Source: Oscillospiraceae bacterium (lineage in GTDB: Bacteria; Bacillota; Clostridia; Oscillospirales; Oscillospiraceae). From it: DNA of 7,928 nucleotides. The position numbers were made by a program, and so were the translations under genes. Of the stretch, positions 1-6,570 are shown one piece after another. How positions within the stretch are numbered: position 1 is the first letter of the stretch; each line of letters opens with the position of its first letter. The notes under the pieces are model-generated. The model made no database searches. It saw only the letters and a list, made by a program, of their open reading frames with translations, and was not told where the DNA came from. The stretch is taken from contig JAISDV010000092.1 of assembly GCA_031264545.1 (NCBI GenBank), positions 1-7,928 of the forward strand. Reading direction: 5' to 3'.

Positions 1-139
1 TCATCGCGGCAAAAAAGAGCAGCTCCTGCCCGGTCTCCTCGATCGCTTCCCTGTTGAAAATAAGGGCGTTGAGAAAGCCGGAGATCAGCAGCGTGGCGGT
101 CAGTATCAAGACGAAGCCCGTCATCAGCGACCGTTTCAT
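1..139 (-). CDS. phoR: Sensor histidine kinase of the phosphate two-component system, N-terminus only
   Basis: Only the first 46 codons are inside the window; the gene continues beyond base 1. The visible protein begins MKRSLMTGFVLILTATLLIS and has a short basic start followed by a hydrophobic stretch at about residues 7-27, fitting the first membrane helix of a sensor kinase. The next residues (NREAIEETGQELL) would begin the extracytoplasmic sensing part. The start codon overlaps the phoB stop as ATGA, and a GGAGGT ribosome site lies just upstream inside the end of phoB, so the two are translationally coupled. No kinase motif (H-box, N-box) is visible, so the PhoR name rests on its place directly after phoB in a pst-phoU-phoB run. 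A different membrane protein is possible but unlikely. Confidence 0.72.
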   Translation of the reverse strand, partial: MKRSLMTGFVLILTATLLISGFLNALIFNREAIEETGQELLFFAAM

Positions 140-837
140 TTGACACCTCCGACGAAGCGGTAGCCAACGCCGCGAACGGTTTTGATAAAGCTGCTGTTTT
201 CGGCCGAGTCCCCGAGCTTCTGGCGGAGCGTGCCGATATGGATGTCGAGCGTTCTGGTCTCGCCATAGTAGTCGCCGCCCCAGATCTTGCTGATCAGCTC
301 CTCGCGCGAGACCGCGCGGGCGCTGTTTTCCATCAGGTGCTTGAGCAGCTCGAATTCCTTGAAGGTCAGCGGAAGTGTTTCTCCGTCTTTCGTTACCTCC
401 CGGACGTTGTTGTCGAGCTTGACGCCGCCGAGCGCGATGACGTTTGCGTCCGCGTCCGAATCGCCGCCGTATCTGCGCAGCTGAGCGCGGACGCGCGCGC
501 AGAGCTCCAGCACGCTGAAGGGCTTGGTCATATAGTCGTCCGCTCCGGCGTCGAGCCCGATTATTTTATCGAGCTCCGTGTCCTTCGCGGTGAGCATGAT
601 GACGGGAACGCCGCGCAGCGCCCGGGAGGCGCGCATCTCGCGGAGCGCCTCGACGCCGCTCATCCCGTCCATCATGATGTCCAGGATAACGACGCGGGGC
701 GGCGCCTGGCGCATATCCTCGAGGGCGCTTCCCGCGTTGTCGAAGCCTCGCGTTTTATAGCCGTTGCTTGTCAGGGCGACGTCGAGGAGCATTCTTATGC
801 TCTCGTCGTCCTCTACGATCACGATCTTTTCGTTCAT
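136..837 (-). CDS. phoB: PhoB/PhoP-type response regulator (OmpR family)
   Basis: A 233-residue two-domain response regulator, the usual size for the OmpR/PhoB family. The receiver domain (about residues 3-118) has the acidic pocket E9-D10-D11, the predicted phosphorylated aspartate D53 (VVILDIMM), the switch threonine T83 (IMLTA) and the invariant lysine K105 (TKPF). The C-terminal winged-helix DNA-binding domain (about 132-231) carries LTFKEFELLKHL, the recognition region around RTLDIHIGTLRQKLG and the closing KTVRGVGYRF wing. On phosphorylation by PhoR it should bind direct TTTACA-type repeats, such as those found upstream of pstS, and activate the pst operon. The start at 837 has a GGGGAGA ribosome site about 8 bases upstream. 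It lies 55 bases after phoU and overlaps phoR by 4 bases. In Firmicutes the same protein is often named PhoP; the phosphate role is inferred from the neighbours. Confidence 0.93.
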   Translation of the reverse strand: MNEKIVIVEDDESIRMLLDVALTSNGYKTRGFDNAGSALEDMRQAPPRVVILDIMMDGMSGVEALREMRASRALRGVPVIMLTAKDTELDKIIGLDAGADDYMTKPFSVLELCARVRAQLRRYGGDSDADANVIALGGVKLDNNVREVTKDGETLPLTFKEFELLKHLMENSARAVSREELISKIWGGDYYGETRTLDIHIGTLRQKLGDSAENSSFIKTVRGVGYRFVGGVK

Positions 838-892
838 TTGCCTGTCTCCCCGCCTATCCGGCTTTCCCCGCTATAAATTCAGGTTCTCACAG

Positions 893-1555
893 TCAGATGA
901 TTCTTTCGTTTATGTGGATGCCGGTAATATAAAACTGTACCCATTCGCAGATGTTGACCGCATGATCGCCGATGCGCTCGAGGTATTTCACGATCATGAG
1001 ATAGTCTATGACGGTATCGATCTCCGGGATGTCCTTGTAGATCTTAGAGCCGAGCTCATGGCGGATATTCCTGAAATAGTCGTCCACCACGTCGTCCTTC
1101 TCCATGGTGGCCCGGGCGAGCGCCAGGTCGCCCCTGACATAGGCGTCGATCGCCGAGGCGACCATTTCCCTCGCGCTGACAGCCATTTTCAGCACCTCGT
1201 CCTGAAGCTCCGGGAAGCTGACGCTGTCGTGATACATACTGATCTCGGCAATGTCCGAGGCCGCGTCGCCGATCCTTTCGATGTCCGTTATCATTTTTAT
1301 CGCGGTGCTGATCTTGCGCAGGTCGGCCGCGACGGGCTGCTGCTTGAGGATCAGCTTCAGGCACATCGTCTCGATATCGCGCTCCATGGCATTGATGCTT
1401 GCGTCTTCTTCTATTATCTCTCTGGCGAGCCGTTTGTCAAATGCTTTAAGCGCCTGCATCGCGCGGGTCACGGCATCCATCGCCATCGTCCCCATTTTAA
1501 TGAGCGCGGCGGAGAGCTCTTTCAGCTCGTCGTCGTAGAGTTTTCTCGTCGCCAT
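893..1555 (-). CDS. phoU: PhoU, phosphate signalling and transport regulator
   Basis: A 220-residue, almost entirely helical cytoplasmic protein, matching the usual PhoU length. It shows the internal duplication typical of the family: two three-helix bundles, each with the metal-binding signature. The first is TDIERIGDAASDIAE (about residues 90-104) and the second is KYLERIGDHAVNICEW (about 190-205). Known PhoU proteins sit between the PstB/PstC transporter and the PhoR kinase, report sufficient phosphate to PhoR and limit uptake. It lies 22 bases after pstB and 55 bases before phoB, the standard position. The ribosome site is weak (a GGGA stretch about 13 bases from the ATG), which fits translation following from the upstream genes. 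Nothing appears truncated. Confidence 0.95.
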   Translation of the reverse strand: MATRKLYDDELKELSAALIKMGTMAMDAVTRAMQALKAFDKRLAREIIEEDASINAMERDIETMCLKLILKQQPVAADLRKISTAIKMITDIERIGDAASDIAEISMYHDSVSFPELQDEVLKMAVSAREMVASAIDAYVRGDLALARATMEKDDVVDDYFRNIRHELGSKIYKDIPEIDTVIDYLMIVKYLERIGDHAVNICEWVQFYITGIHINERII

Positions 1556-1577
1556 AATCCAAACTTTCCCTTTCGCC

Positions 1578-2330
1578 TCAGCCGAAACGGCCGGTAATAT
1601 AATCCTCTGTGCGCTTATCCGCGGGCATCGAGAAAATGTCGTCGGTCTCCCCCATCTCCACCAGCTCTCCCAGAAGAAAGAAGGCGGTTTTGTCGGAAAT
1701 TCGCGCCGCCTGCTGCATATTATGGGTCACGATCACGACGGTATAGGCCTGCCGCAGGTCGTCCATCAGCTCCTCGATGCGCATGGTGCTTGCCGGGTCG
1801 AGCGCGCTGGTCGGCTCATCCATTAGCAGAACCTCCGGCTCGACGCTCAAGGCCCGCGCGATACAGAGCCGCTGCTGCTGGCCGCCCGAAAGGCCGAGCG
1901 CGCTTTTTTTCAGGCGGTTTTTCACCTCATCCCAGAGCGCTGCCCCGCGGAGCGATTTTTCCACGAGCTCGTCGAGTGAGGCCCTGCTGTGGTTCCCATG
2001 CAGGCGCGGACCGTAGGCAATGTTGTCGTAAATGGTCATGGGAAAGGGGTTGGGGGCTTGAAATACCATGCCGATTTTTTTGCGCAGAAGGCTGATATTT
2101 GTGGTTTTGTCGTAAATATCGTCGTCATGATACCGGACCTCGCCGCTTATACGGACATCCGGGATAAGATCGTTCATACGGTTGAGCGTTTTCAGATAGG
2201 TACTCTTTCCGCAGCCGGAGGGCCCGATCAGAGCGGTTATCTCATTCTCTTCTATGTCCATGCTTATGCCCTTGAGCGCCTGAAAATTTCCGTAATACAG
2301 CTCGAGCTTCCTCGAGGTAATGATGCGCAT
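1578..2330 (-). CDS. pstB: PstB, phosphate ABC transporter ATPase
   Basis: A 250-residue ABC ATPase with every catalytic element in place. The Walker A motif is GPSGCGKS (36-43), the Q-loop glutamine is Q91 (VFQAPNPFP, typical of PstB), the signature is LSGGQQQR (147-154), Walker B is VLLMDE (167-172), the D-loop is SALD (175-178) and the H-loop histidine is H203 (IVTHNM). It hydrolyses ATP on the inner face of the membrane to drive phosphate import through PstCA. The open frame continues upstream to 2654 inside pstA, but that extension is arginine-rich shadow sequence. The start at 2330 gives the normal PstB N-terminus (MRIITSRKLELYYGNFQALKG), has an AAAGGA ribosome site overlapping the pstA stop, and leaves a 5-base gap to pstA. 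Confidence 0.96.
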   Translation of the reverse strand: MRIITSRKLELYYGNFQALKGISMDIEENEITALIGPSGCGKSTYLKTLNRMNDLIPDVRISGEVRYHDDDIYDKTTNISLLRKKIGMVFQAPNPFPMTIYDNIAYGPRLHGNHSRASLDELVEKSLRGAALWDEVKNRLKKSALGLSGGQQQRLCIARALSVEPEVLLMDEPTSALDPASTMRIEELMDDLRQAYTVVIVTHNMQQAARISDKTAFFLLGELVEMGETDDIFSMPADKRTEDYITGRFG

Positions 2331-2335
2331 ATCCT

Positions 2336-3220
2336 TTACCCGACCCTTTTCAGTTTTTTTCTGGCGGCTTTCGCTGCGAAGTTGATGACAAGCGCCAGAA
2401 GCATCAGTATGGCGGCAATCGCGAAGCCCACGCCGAACTCGCCGTGCTCCATGGTGTAGACGTAGAGCATGACGCTGAGCGTCCCGCCGCTGACGGAAAG
2501 CGCCTTGATATAGTTTGTCACGAGCACATAGCCCGCTCCGGCGGTGAACAGCAGCGCCGCCGATTCTCCGACGATACGCCCGACCGCGAGGATCGCGCCG
2601 CTGACGATGCCGTCGACCGTACACGGGAGAACGATAGTCCGTATGGCATACCATTTGGGCGCGCCGAGCGCTGCCGCGCCGTCGCGGTAGGCCTGTGGCG
2701 TGGTCTTGAGCGATTCCTGAGTCGTTCTGGTAATGCTGGGCAGTATCATGATCACCAGCGTGAGCGAGCCGGCCAGAACGCTGGACCTCAGCCCGAGCCT
2801 CTGGCTGAAAAACAGCATACCGACAAGGCCGTATATGATCGACGGGATGCCGGTCAGCGTTTCCGTTGAGAATTCAATGAAGCGCACGAGCTTTCCGCTC
2901 CTCGCGTATTCGTTGAGGAAAATAGCGGAGCCTATGCCGACCGGCAGCGCGATGACAAGGGCGGTCAGTATCGTGTAGAGCGTAAAAAGGAGGTTCGGGA
3001 GTATACCGATCCTGCCCGCGAGCACGCTGCGCTGGGTGCTGAGAAGCTCCCAGGTAAGGTTCGGCAGGCCCCTGTAGAAAATATAGCCAATAAGGCCGAT
3101 GAGCAGCAGGGTGACGATGAGCGCGGCAAGATAGACGAGCGCCCTGAGAACAAGCTCGTTCAGCCTTCGGCCTGCGGCGATGCGGCTGTTGAGCGGCTGA
3201 GCGGCGGATTTATTGTTCAT
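2336..3220 (-). CDS. pstA: PstA, phosphate ABC transporter permease
   Basis: A 294-residue membrane permease of the binding-protein-dependent transport family. About six hydrophobic segments are visible, roughly at residues 27-49, 73-102, 118-138, 148-165, 203-232 and 264-286. The EAA-type coupling loop that docks onto PstB is DGAAALGAPKWYAIRTIVLP (180-199). GIPSIIYGLVGM (124-135) and GRIVGES (214-220), with R215 and E219, are typical PstA/PstC membrane motifs. The N-terminal 26 residues are polar and basic, so they should face the cytoplasm. Its ATG lies 11 bases inside the end of pstC, with an AAGGGGG ribosome site upstream, so the two permease subunits are coupled and probably made in equal amount. 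It pairs with PstC to form the channel. Confidence 0.95.
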   Translation of the reverse strand: MNNKSAAQPLNSRIAAGRRLNELVLRALVYLAALIVTLLLIGLIGYIFYRGLPNLTWELLSTQRSVLAGRIGILPNLLFTLYTILTALVIALPVGIGSAIFLNEYARSGKLVRFIEFSTETLTGIPSIIYGLVGMLFFSQRLGLRSSVLAGSLTLVIMILPSITRTTQESLKTTPQAYRDGAAALGAPKWYAIRTIVLPCTVDGIVSGAILAVGRIVGESAALLFTAGAGYVLVTNYIKALSVSGGTLSVMLYVYTMEHGEFGVGFAIAAILMLLALVINFAAKAARKKLKRVG

Positions 3221-4082
3221 CGCTGTATCCCCCTTTCAGAAGCGTGTTCAGCGTCAGGTTAATGATCATGATAAAGATGAAAAGCACAAGGCCTATGGAA
3301 AAGAGCGCCTGCTTCTGGAGCCCTCCGGCATAGGACATTTCAGAGGCGATCGCCGTCGTGAGCAGGCGGACGCTGCCGAAGAGCTTCGGCATATTGGCGA
3401 CGTTTCCGGCGACCATCATGACCGCCATCGCCTCGCCGATCGCCCGGCCGATGCCGAGTACCACACCGGCGCTTATGCCGCTTTTGGCCGCGGGAATACT
3501 GACTTTGAAAATCGTCTCGATTTTCGTCGCGCCCAGGGCAAGGCTCGCCTCCTCATACTTTTTCGGAACGGCGTTGAGCGCGTTTTCGCTGACGCTCACG
3601 ATGCTGGGCAGGATCATAACGGCCAGGACGATCATGGCCGTGAAGAGCGTGGCGCCGCTTTTAATGCCGAAGGCTTTCATCACCGCCGGCGCGAGCACGA
3701 TCATGCCGACAAGACCGTATACGACGGAGGGTATCCCCGCGAGCAGCTCAACGGCGGGCCTGACCGAGGCGGCAAGCTTCGGCCTGGCGATTTTCGAGAG
3801 AAAGACCGACGTCATCAGGCCGATGGGTACGCCGATCAGTATCGCGCCGAAGGTCGCGACAATGGAGGAGAGGATAAAGGGCAAAATACCGAACCGCGGT
3901 TCGGAAGCCGTGCTTTTCCAAACCTGCCCGAGCAGGAATTCCTTCAGGCCGATTTCCCGGATGGCCGGCAGGCCGCTTACGATCATATAGCCGGATATGC
4001 CGATAACCGCGGCAATGGCAATCATGCCGCAGAAGGTGAAGATCAGGTTCATGATTCTCTCTGTGATATTTCTGGCTTTCAT
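3210..4082 (-). CDS. pstC: PstC, phosphate ABC transporter permease
   Basis: A 290-residue membrane permease, partner of PstA. Hydrophobic segments lie roughly at residues 12-36, 66-96, 110-135, 144-163, 203-226 and 262-283. The conserved GIPSVVYGLVGM (116-127), the EAA coupling loop EEASLALGATKIETIFKVSI (177-196) and GRAIGEAMA (212-220), with R213 and E217, identify the family. The frame is open up to 4163, but the first 27 residues of that longer version read through a hairpin and are not PstC-like. The start at 4082 has GGAGG five bases upstream and gives MKARNITERIMN before the first helix. The gene overlaps pstA by 11 bases. An 87-base gap containing a hairpin separates it from pstS. Confidence 0.95.
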   Translation of the reverse strand: MKARNITERIMNLIFTFCGMIAIAAVIGISGYMIVSGLPAIREIGLKEFLLGQVWKSTASEPRFGILPFILSSIVATFGAILIGVPIGLMTSVFLSKIARPKLAASVRPAVELLAGIPSVVYGLVGMIVLAPAVMKAFGIKSGATLFTAMIVLAVMILPSIVSVSENALNAVPKKYEEASLALGATKIETIFKVSIPAAKSGISAGVVLGIGRAIGEAMAVMMVAGNVANMPKLFGSVRLLTTAIASEMSYAGGLQKQALFSIGLVLFIFIMIINLTLNTLLKGGYSDEQ

Positions 4083-4087
4083 GGCAG

Positions 4088-4092
4088 CCTCC
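4088..4092 (-). promoter_or_regulatory. Ribosome binding site fixing the pstC start
   Basis: GGAGG on the minus strand, followed by five bases and the ATG at 4082. This spacing is ideal and is the reason for choosing the 290-residue PstC over the longer open frame that begins at 4163. Confidence 0.8.
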
Positions 4093-4117
4093 GTCAGCTT
4101 ATGGAAATGCGCGTAGA

Positions 4118-4153
4118 TTTTCGAAAAGGGAGACTCCAAAAGTGAAGTCTCCC
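4118..4153 (-). terminator. Intercistronic hairpin and short U-run between pstS and pstC (likely partial terminator)
   Basis: Read on the minus strand, GGGAGACT (4153-4146) and AGTCTCCC (4135-4128) form a perfect 8-base stem around a 10-base loop. TTTT follows immediately, then CGAAAA, so bases 4127-4118 make a second small palindrome. The stem begins 16 bases after the pstS stop. A stem with a short U-run suits partial termination or protection of the pstS message from 3'-end decay. Either would give more binding protein than permease, as seen in other pst operons. The U-run is too short for a confident full terminator, and genes downstream must still be expressed. Confidence 0.65.
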
Positions 4154-4169
4154 TGCCCGGCATTTCTTT

Positions 4170-5042
4170 TTATTTTGCGGGAGGAATCGCGCCGGCCTGC
4201 GCGATGATGGCGGCCGCGTCAGGGCTGAGCGCGAACGCGATGAAGGCCTCGGCCGCGGCTGAAAGCGCCGCGCCCTGTTTGGTGATCAGATTGAAGTTTC
4301 TCTGGATTTCATAGCTGCCGTCGAGAACCGTCGCTTCCGAGGCTTCGACGCCGCCGACCCTGACCATCGCGACTGTGTCGTTCACCGCCGAAAGAGAGGC
4401 GTAGCCGATGGCGTTTTCATTGGCCGCGACAGCCGCGATAACGGCGCCGGTGGAGGTCAGCTCCTGCTCGTATTCGCACGCATCCGCAACGCCGACGATG
4501 CTCTCGAAGCCGTCGCGCGTGCCGGAGCCGGCTTCGCGTCCGATGAAGACCACGGGGGCGTCCGCGCCGCCGACATCCTTCCAGCTGGCGGCCTCGCCCT
4601 TGGCGAGCGCGGCGATCTGCTCGAGACTGAGGTCGGCGACGGCGTTTGCCTTATTCACGATGATCGCGATGCCGTCGATTGCGACGATTAGGGCGTCAAG
4701 GCCGGTTTCCTCAACCTTGAGGTCACGGCTGGAAAGACCGATATCGGCGGTGCCTTCGCCTGCCGCGGTGATACCGGCGCCGGAGCCGGTTGCATCATAG
4801 GTCACGGTAACGCCGGCGTTGTTGGCCATGAAGGCTTCCATGAGGCCGGCAATGACATTTTCCATCGAGGTGGAGCCGTTCGTTGCGACTGTTCCTGAGA
4901 GCGCCGGTTCCGTTTCAACGGGCTCCGAGGGAGCCGCCGCGCTGGATGCCGCGGAGGGGGCCGGCGTCTCCGCCGCCGAGCAGCCGGCGAAGGCCACGAG
5001 GCACAGTACGGCCGTAAGAGCAAATGTAAAAATTCTTTTCAT
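4170..5042 (-). CDS. pstS: PstS, phosphate-binding lipoprotein
   Basis: A 290-residue extracellular solute-binding protein. A lipoprotein signal (residues 1-20, MKRIFTFALTAVLCLVAFAG) ends in a lipobox with the lipidated cysteine C21. An Ala/Pro/Ser/Glu-rich linker (22-48) then tethers the globular domain. Phosphate-site motifs of the PstS family are visible: NGSTSMENVI (55-64), ATGSGAG (84-90), GLSSRDLK (102-109) and GREAGSGTRDGFE (168-180), whose serine, glycine and threonine resemble the phosphate-gripping loop of known PstS proteins. It captures phosphate outside the membrane and delivers it to PstCA. The start at 5042 has an AAGGAGA ribosome site about 7 bases upstream. It is the first gene of the operon, preceded by a control region with candidate Pho boxes and followed by a hairpin. 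Confidence 0.95.
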   Translation of the reverse strand: MKRIFTFALTAVLCLVAFAGCSAAETPAPSAASSAAAPSEPVETEPALSGTVATNGSTSMENVIAGLMEAFMANNAGVTVTYDATGSGAGITAAGEGTADIGLSSRDLKVEETGLDALIVAIDGIAIIVNKANAVADLSLEQIAALAKGEAASWKDVGGADAPVVFIGREAGSGTRDGFESIVGVADACEYEQELTSTGAVIAAVAANENAIGYASLSAVNDTVAMVRVGGVEASEATVLDGSYEIQRNFNLITKQGAALSAAAEAFIAFALSPDAAAIIAQAGAIPPAK

Positions 5043-5133
5043 CCTTTTTCTCCTTCATTGATCTTTCTGATATGTATGGTTTACTGCTTCTGCTGTAACC
5101 ATCTTAATTTTTTGAATTCGGACCCACTACCAC

Positions 5134-5166
5134 GAATCCTTCAAGATTATGTAAAGATTCTGTAAA
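5134..5166 (-). promoter_or_regulatory. Candidate Pho box (PhoB binding repeats) upstream of pstS
   Basis: On the minus strand three consecutive 11-base units read TTTACAGAATC, TTTACATAATC and TTGAAGGATTC. The hexamers start at 5166, 5155 and 5144, so the period is exactly 11 bases, one helical turn. Known PhoB and PhoP sites in E. coli and Bacillus are direct repeats of CTGTCA or TTAACA type with the same 11-base period. Position (about 90-125 bases before the pstS start) and orientation fit activation of the pst operon by the phoB product encoded in it. The third unit is weaker. I could not find a convincing -10 box at the expected distance. Confidence 0.7.
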
Positions 5167-5250
5167 TCCGCAAGCCCGCCTGCTGTCCGCGGCGGTTTCC
5201 CGGCGGCGAGGCTTCTTGTTATTTTTATGATATATCTCGTGTCATACGTA

Positions 5251-5279
5251 TTTAAATTATGTCTTTACAGTGATATAAT
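5251..5279 (+). promoter_or_regulatory. Possible promoter for lysR
   Basis: A perfect TATAAT (5274-5279) lies 17 bases after TTTAAA (5251-5256), which matches four of six bases of the -35 consensus. Transcription would start near 5286 and leave a leader of about 190 bases before the lysR ATG. The surrounding sequence is AT-rich, so chance matches are possible. Confidence 0.4.
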
Positions 5280-5464
5280 CAGTAAAACATGCGCGGATTA
5301 CGTCAAAAAAAGCGCGTTTAAGATTCCGGATATTGAGAAACAGCCGAGTTTCCGAAATCCCGGATAATTCCGCCATGCAAACGAAAAGCCCGGGATCATC
5401 TTCGGAGCGAACGGAACAGATGAACGCGGGCGGTAGGGCCGCCTGAGGATGGGTTCTGACGTAC

Positions 5465-5472
5465 AGGAGGAG
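5465..5472 (+). promoter_or_regulatory. Ribosome binding site fixing the lysR start
   Basis: AGGAGGAG with its GGAGG core ending five bases before the ATG at 5476. It decides against the in-frame ATG at 5449, which lacks a comparable site and would add nine residues not seen at the start of LysR-type proteins. Confidence 0.85.
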
Positions 5473-5475
5473 CAA

Positions 5476-6438
5476 ATGGACATAAGGGACCTGCGCTTTT
5501 TCTGCCTGACGGCGGAAATGGAGCACGTTACGAGAGCCGCGGAAAAGCTGGGCGTTTCCCAGCCCTTCCTCACGCGGGTCATAAGCAATCTGGAGAAAGA
5601 GATCGGCCTTGCCCTGTTTGACAACGTGGGAAGGACGATCCGCCTGAATGGCAGCGGCGAGAATTTTTATATCCACGCAAAAAAGGTCCTTTCGGATATG
5701 GATGAGCTTGAAGCCGAAGTCAGCACGATGCTCGACAGGCATAACAAAAGCATCCGCATACTCTGCAATGTCAGCGCCTATTCTCCCGAGCTTATTGTCG
5801 CTTTCAGAAAACAGCATCCCAATTACACAATTTCCATTGAATTTGCCCCGATGAAGGAGATTCTCAATGCCCTTACGATAGGCGACGCGGATTTCGCTTT
5901 CTGCTCTCCCCCGCTGATCGACGACCCGCTGAAGGGTATAAAGACCGACCTCGTTTTCTGCGAGCGCTGCAGCGTTCTACTGCCGCCCGGGCATCCGCTG
6001 GCGGACGCGGAGACGGTTGGCTTCGAGGACATCAAGGATATGCAGCTCGTCACGACGACGAAGGGCACCGGGCTGCGCATCAATATTGAGCAGACCTTCA
6101 AAAAGCACGACCTCCGCCCTAATATCGTCTGCGAAACCAACGACATGAACCTGATCATCCGAAGCGTCAGGGACGGCATGGGCTACGCTATCCTCCCGCG
6201 CTGGCTGATTTTCAGCAGTCCGGCGCTGCGCGGCTGCAGCGTCGACGTCGATGTCCCGGATGCCTATGCCTATGTCGGCATCAGCTATAATACGAATCCC
6301 TCGGTCGGAGCGGCCGGCACGGGCTTCAAGGATTTTGCCATAAAATTTCTCAATGAATTCAGATTGAAGGCCGATTACGGCGGCGCACCGGCAGGCGCGC
6401 CGGAGCAGCTGGCCGATTGGCTCGGATCCCGTCCATAG
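5476..6438 (+). CDS. LysR-family transcriptional regulator
   Basis: A 320-residue LysR-type regulator, close to the family norm. The N-terminal winged helix-turn-helix (about residues 1-60) has the classic pattern MDIRDLRFFCLTAEMEHVTR, then AAEKLGVSQPFLTRVISNLE and LFDNVGRTIRLNGSG. A linker helix (about 62-88) leads to the ligand-binding domain (about 92-300), with SIRILCNVSAYSPELIVAF at its start and the typical VRDGMGYAILPRWLI segment near the end. The last 25 residues are Gly/Ala/Pro-rich and probably disordered. LysR proteins bind DNA as tetramers and respond to a small-molecule ligand, which I cannot name. It diverges from pstS and lies 217 bases ahead of degV, so either could be a target. 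A link to phosphate control is not shown by the sequence. Confidence 0.93.
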   Translation: MDIRDLRFFCLTAEMEHVTRAAEKLGVSQPFLTRVISNLEKEIGLALFDNVGRTIRLNGSGENFYIHAKKVLSDMDELEAEVSTMLDRHNKSIRILCNVSAYSPELIVAFRKQHPNYTISIEFAPMKEILNALTIGDADFAFCSPPLIDDPLKGIKTDLVFCERCSVLLPPGHPLADAETVGFEDIKDMQLVTTTKGTGLRINIEQTFKKHDLRPNIVCETNDMNLIIRSVRDGMGYAILPRWLIFSSPALRGCSVDVDVPDAYAYVGISYNTNPSVGAAGTGFKDFAIKFLNEFRLKADYGGAPAGAPEQLADWLGSRP

Positions 6439-6445
6439 GCCGCGC

Positions 6446-6471
6446 CGCGCGGTCGGGCTGCAAGCCGCGCG
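6446..6471 (+). terminator. GC-rich hairpin after lysR (possible transcript end)
   Basis: CGCGCGG (6446-6452) and CCGCGCG (6465-6471) form a perfect 7-base stem starting 8 bases after the lysR stop; the loop contains a competing GGCT/AGCC pair. No U-run follows, so it is not a standard intrinsic terminator. It may stabilise the lysR 3' end or assist factor-dependent termination before the degV promoter. Confidence 0.35.
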
Positions 6472-6541
6472 TGACACGCCTCTGCCTGAACGCGCTCGGC
6501 GGCGATAGCCCTGGAAACAGTCCCCCGGCGGCGATATGTGA

Positions 6542-6570
6542 TTGACAAGGTCTGCCATTGCGCGTATAAT
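6542..6570 (+). promoter_or_regulatory. Perfect-consensus housekeeping promoter for degV
   Basis: TTGACA (6542-6547) and TATAAT (6565-6570) are separated by exactly 17 bases, an exact match to the main sigma-factor consensus. The expected start is near 6577, leaving a leader of about 80 bases before the degV TTG codon. So strong a core promoter usually needs a repressor to limit it, and the -10 box lies within an inverted repeat. Confidence 0.88.

Larger units (their letters stand above)
5043..5475. other. Divergent control region between pstS and lysR
   Basis: About 430 bases without a credible protein gene. From left to right it holds the pstS ribosome site, an imperfect small hairpin in the pstS leader (5078-5100, GGTT-type arms), an AT-rich stretch (5101-5120), three 11-base Pho-box repeats (5134-5166), a GC-rich block (5167-5215), an AT-rich block with a plausible lysR promoter (5251-5279) and a lysR leader of about 190 bases. 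The leader includes two CCGGATA copies (5326-5332 and 5360-5366), the small palindrome TTTCCGAAA (5349-5357), a short GGCGG/CCGCC hairpin (5429-5443) and two tiny open frames without ribosome sites (5289-5321 and 5375-5446). I saw no RNA gene or riboswitch that I could name. Confidence 0.6.

Noticed and set aside
838..892. Repeated GCGGGGA in the phoU-phoB gap as a regulatory repeat
   Set aside because: Two short G-rich copies in 55 bases, one of them serving as the phoB ribosome site. There is no dyad or promoter-like element to support more.
764..1597. A 277-codon plus-strand open frame opposite phoU and the start of phoB
   Set aside because: It runs antisense to two clear genes, has no ribosome site and no recognisable motif.
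2331..2654. N-terminal extension of PstB giving 358 residues
   Set aside because: The extra residues are arginine-rich and overlap pstA in another frame. PstB begins normally at 2330.
3213..4145. A 310-codon open frame on the plus strand opposite pstC
   Set aside because: It is the antisense shadow of pstC. The translation is His/Arg/Asp/Gly-rich with no domain, as expected from GC-rich third positions opposite a membrane protein gene.
4083..4163. Earlier start for pstC at 4163
   Set aside because: It would translate through the intercistronic hairpin and add 27 residues without family similarity. The GGAGG before 4082 is much better placed.
5101..5106. TAAGAT on the minus strand as the pstS -10 box
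   Set aside because: It matches only four of six bases and lies too far (about 28 bases) from the Pho repeats for the usual arrangement. No better candidate was found, so none was called.
5264..5269. A single TTTACA on the plus strand near the lysR promoter, as a second Pho box
   Set aside because: There is no partner hexamer 11 bases away on either side, so it is not distinguishable from chance in AT-rich sequence.
5449..5475. Earlier ATG for lysR
   Set aside because: No ribosome site precedes it, and it adds nine residues before the standard LysR N-terminus.
5257..5817. A 186-codon minus-strand open frame running from the control region into lysR
   Set aside because: Most of it is antisense to the clear LysR DNA-binding domain, it has no ribosome site, and it shows no domain.
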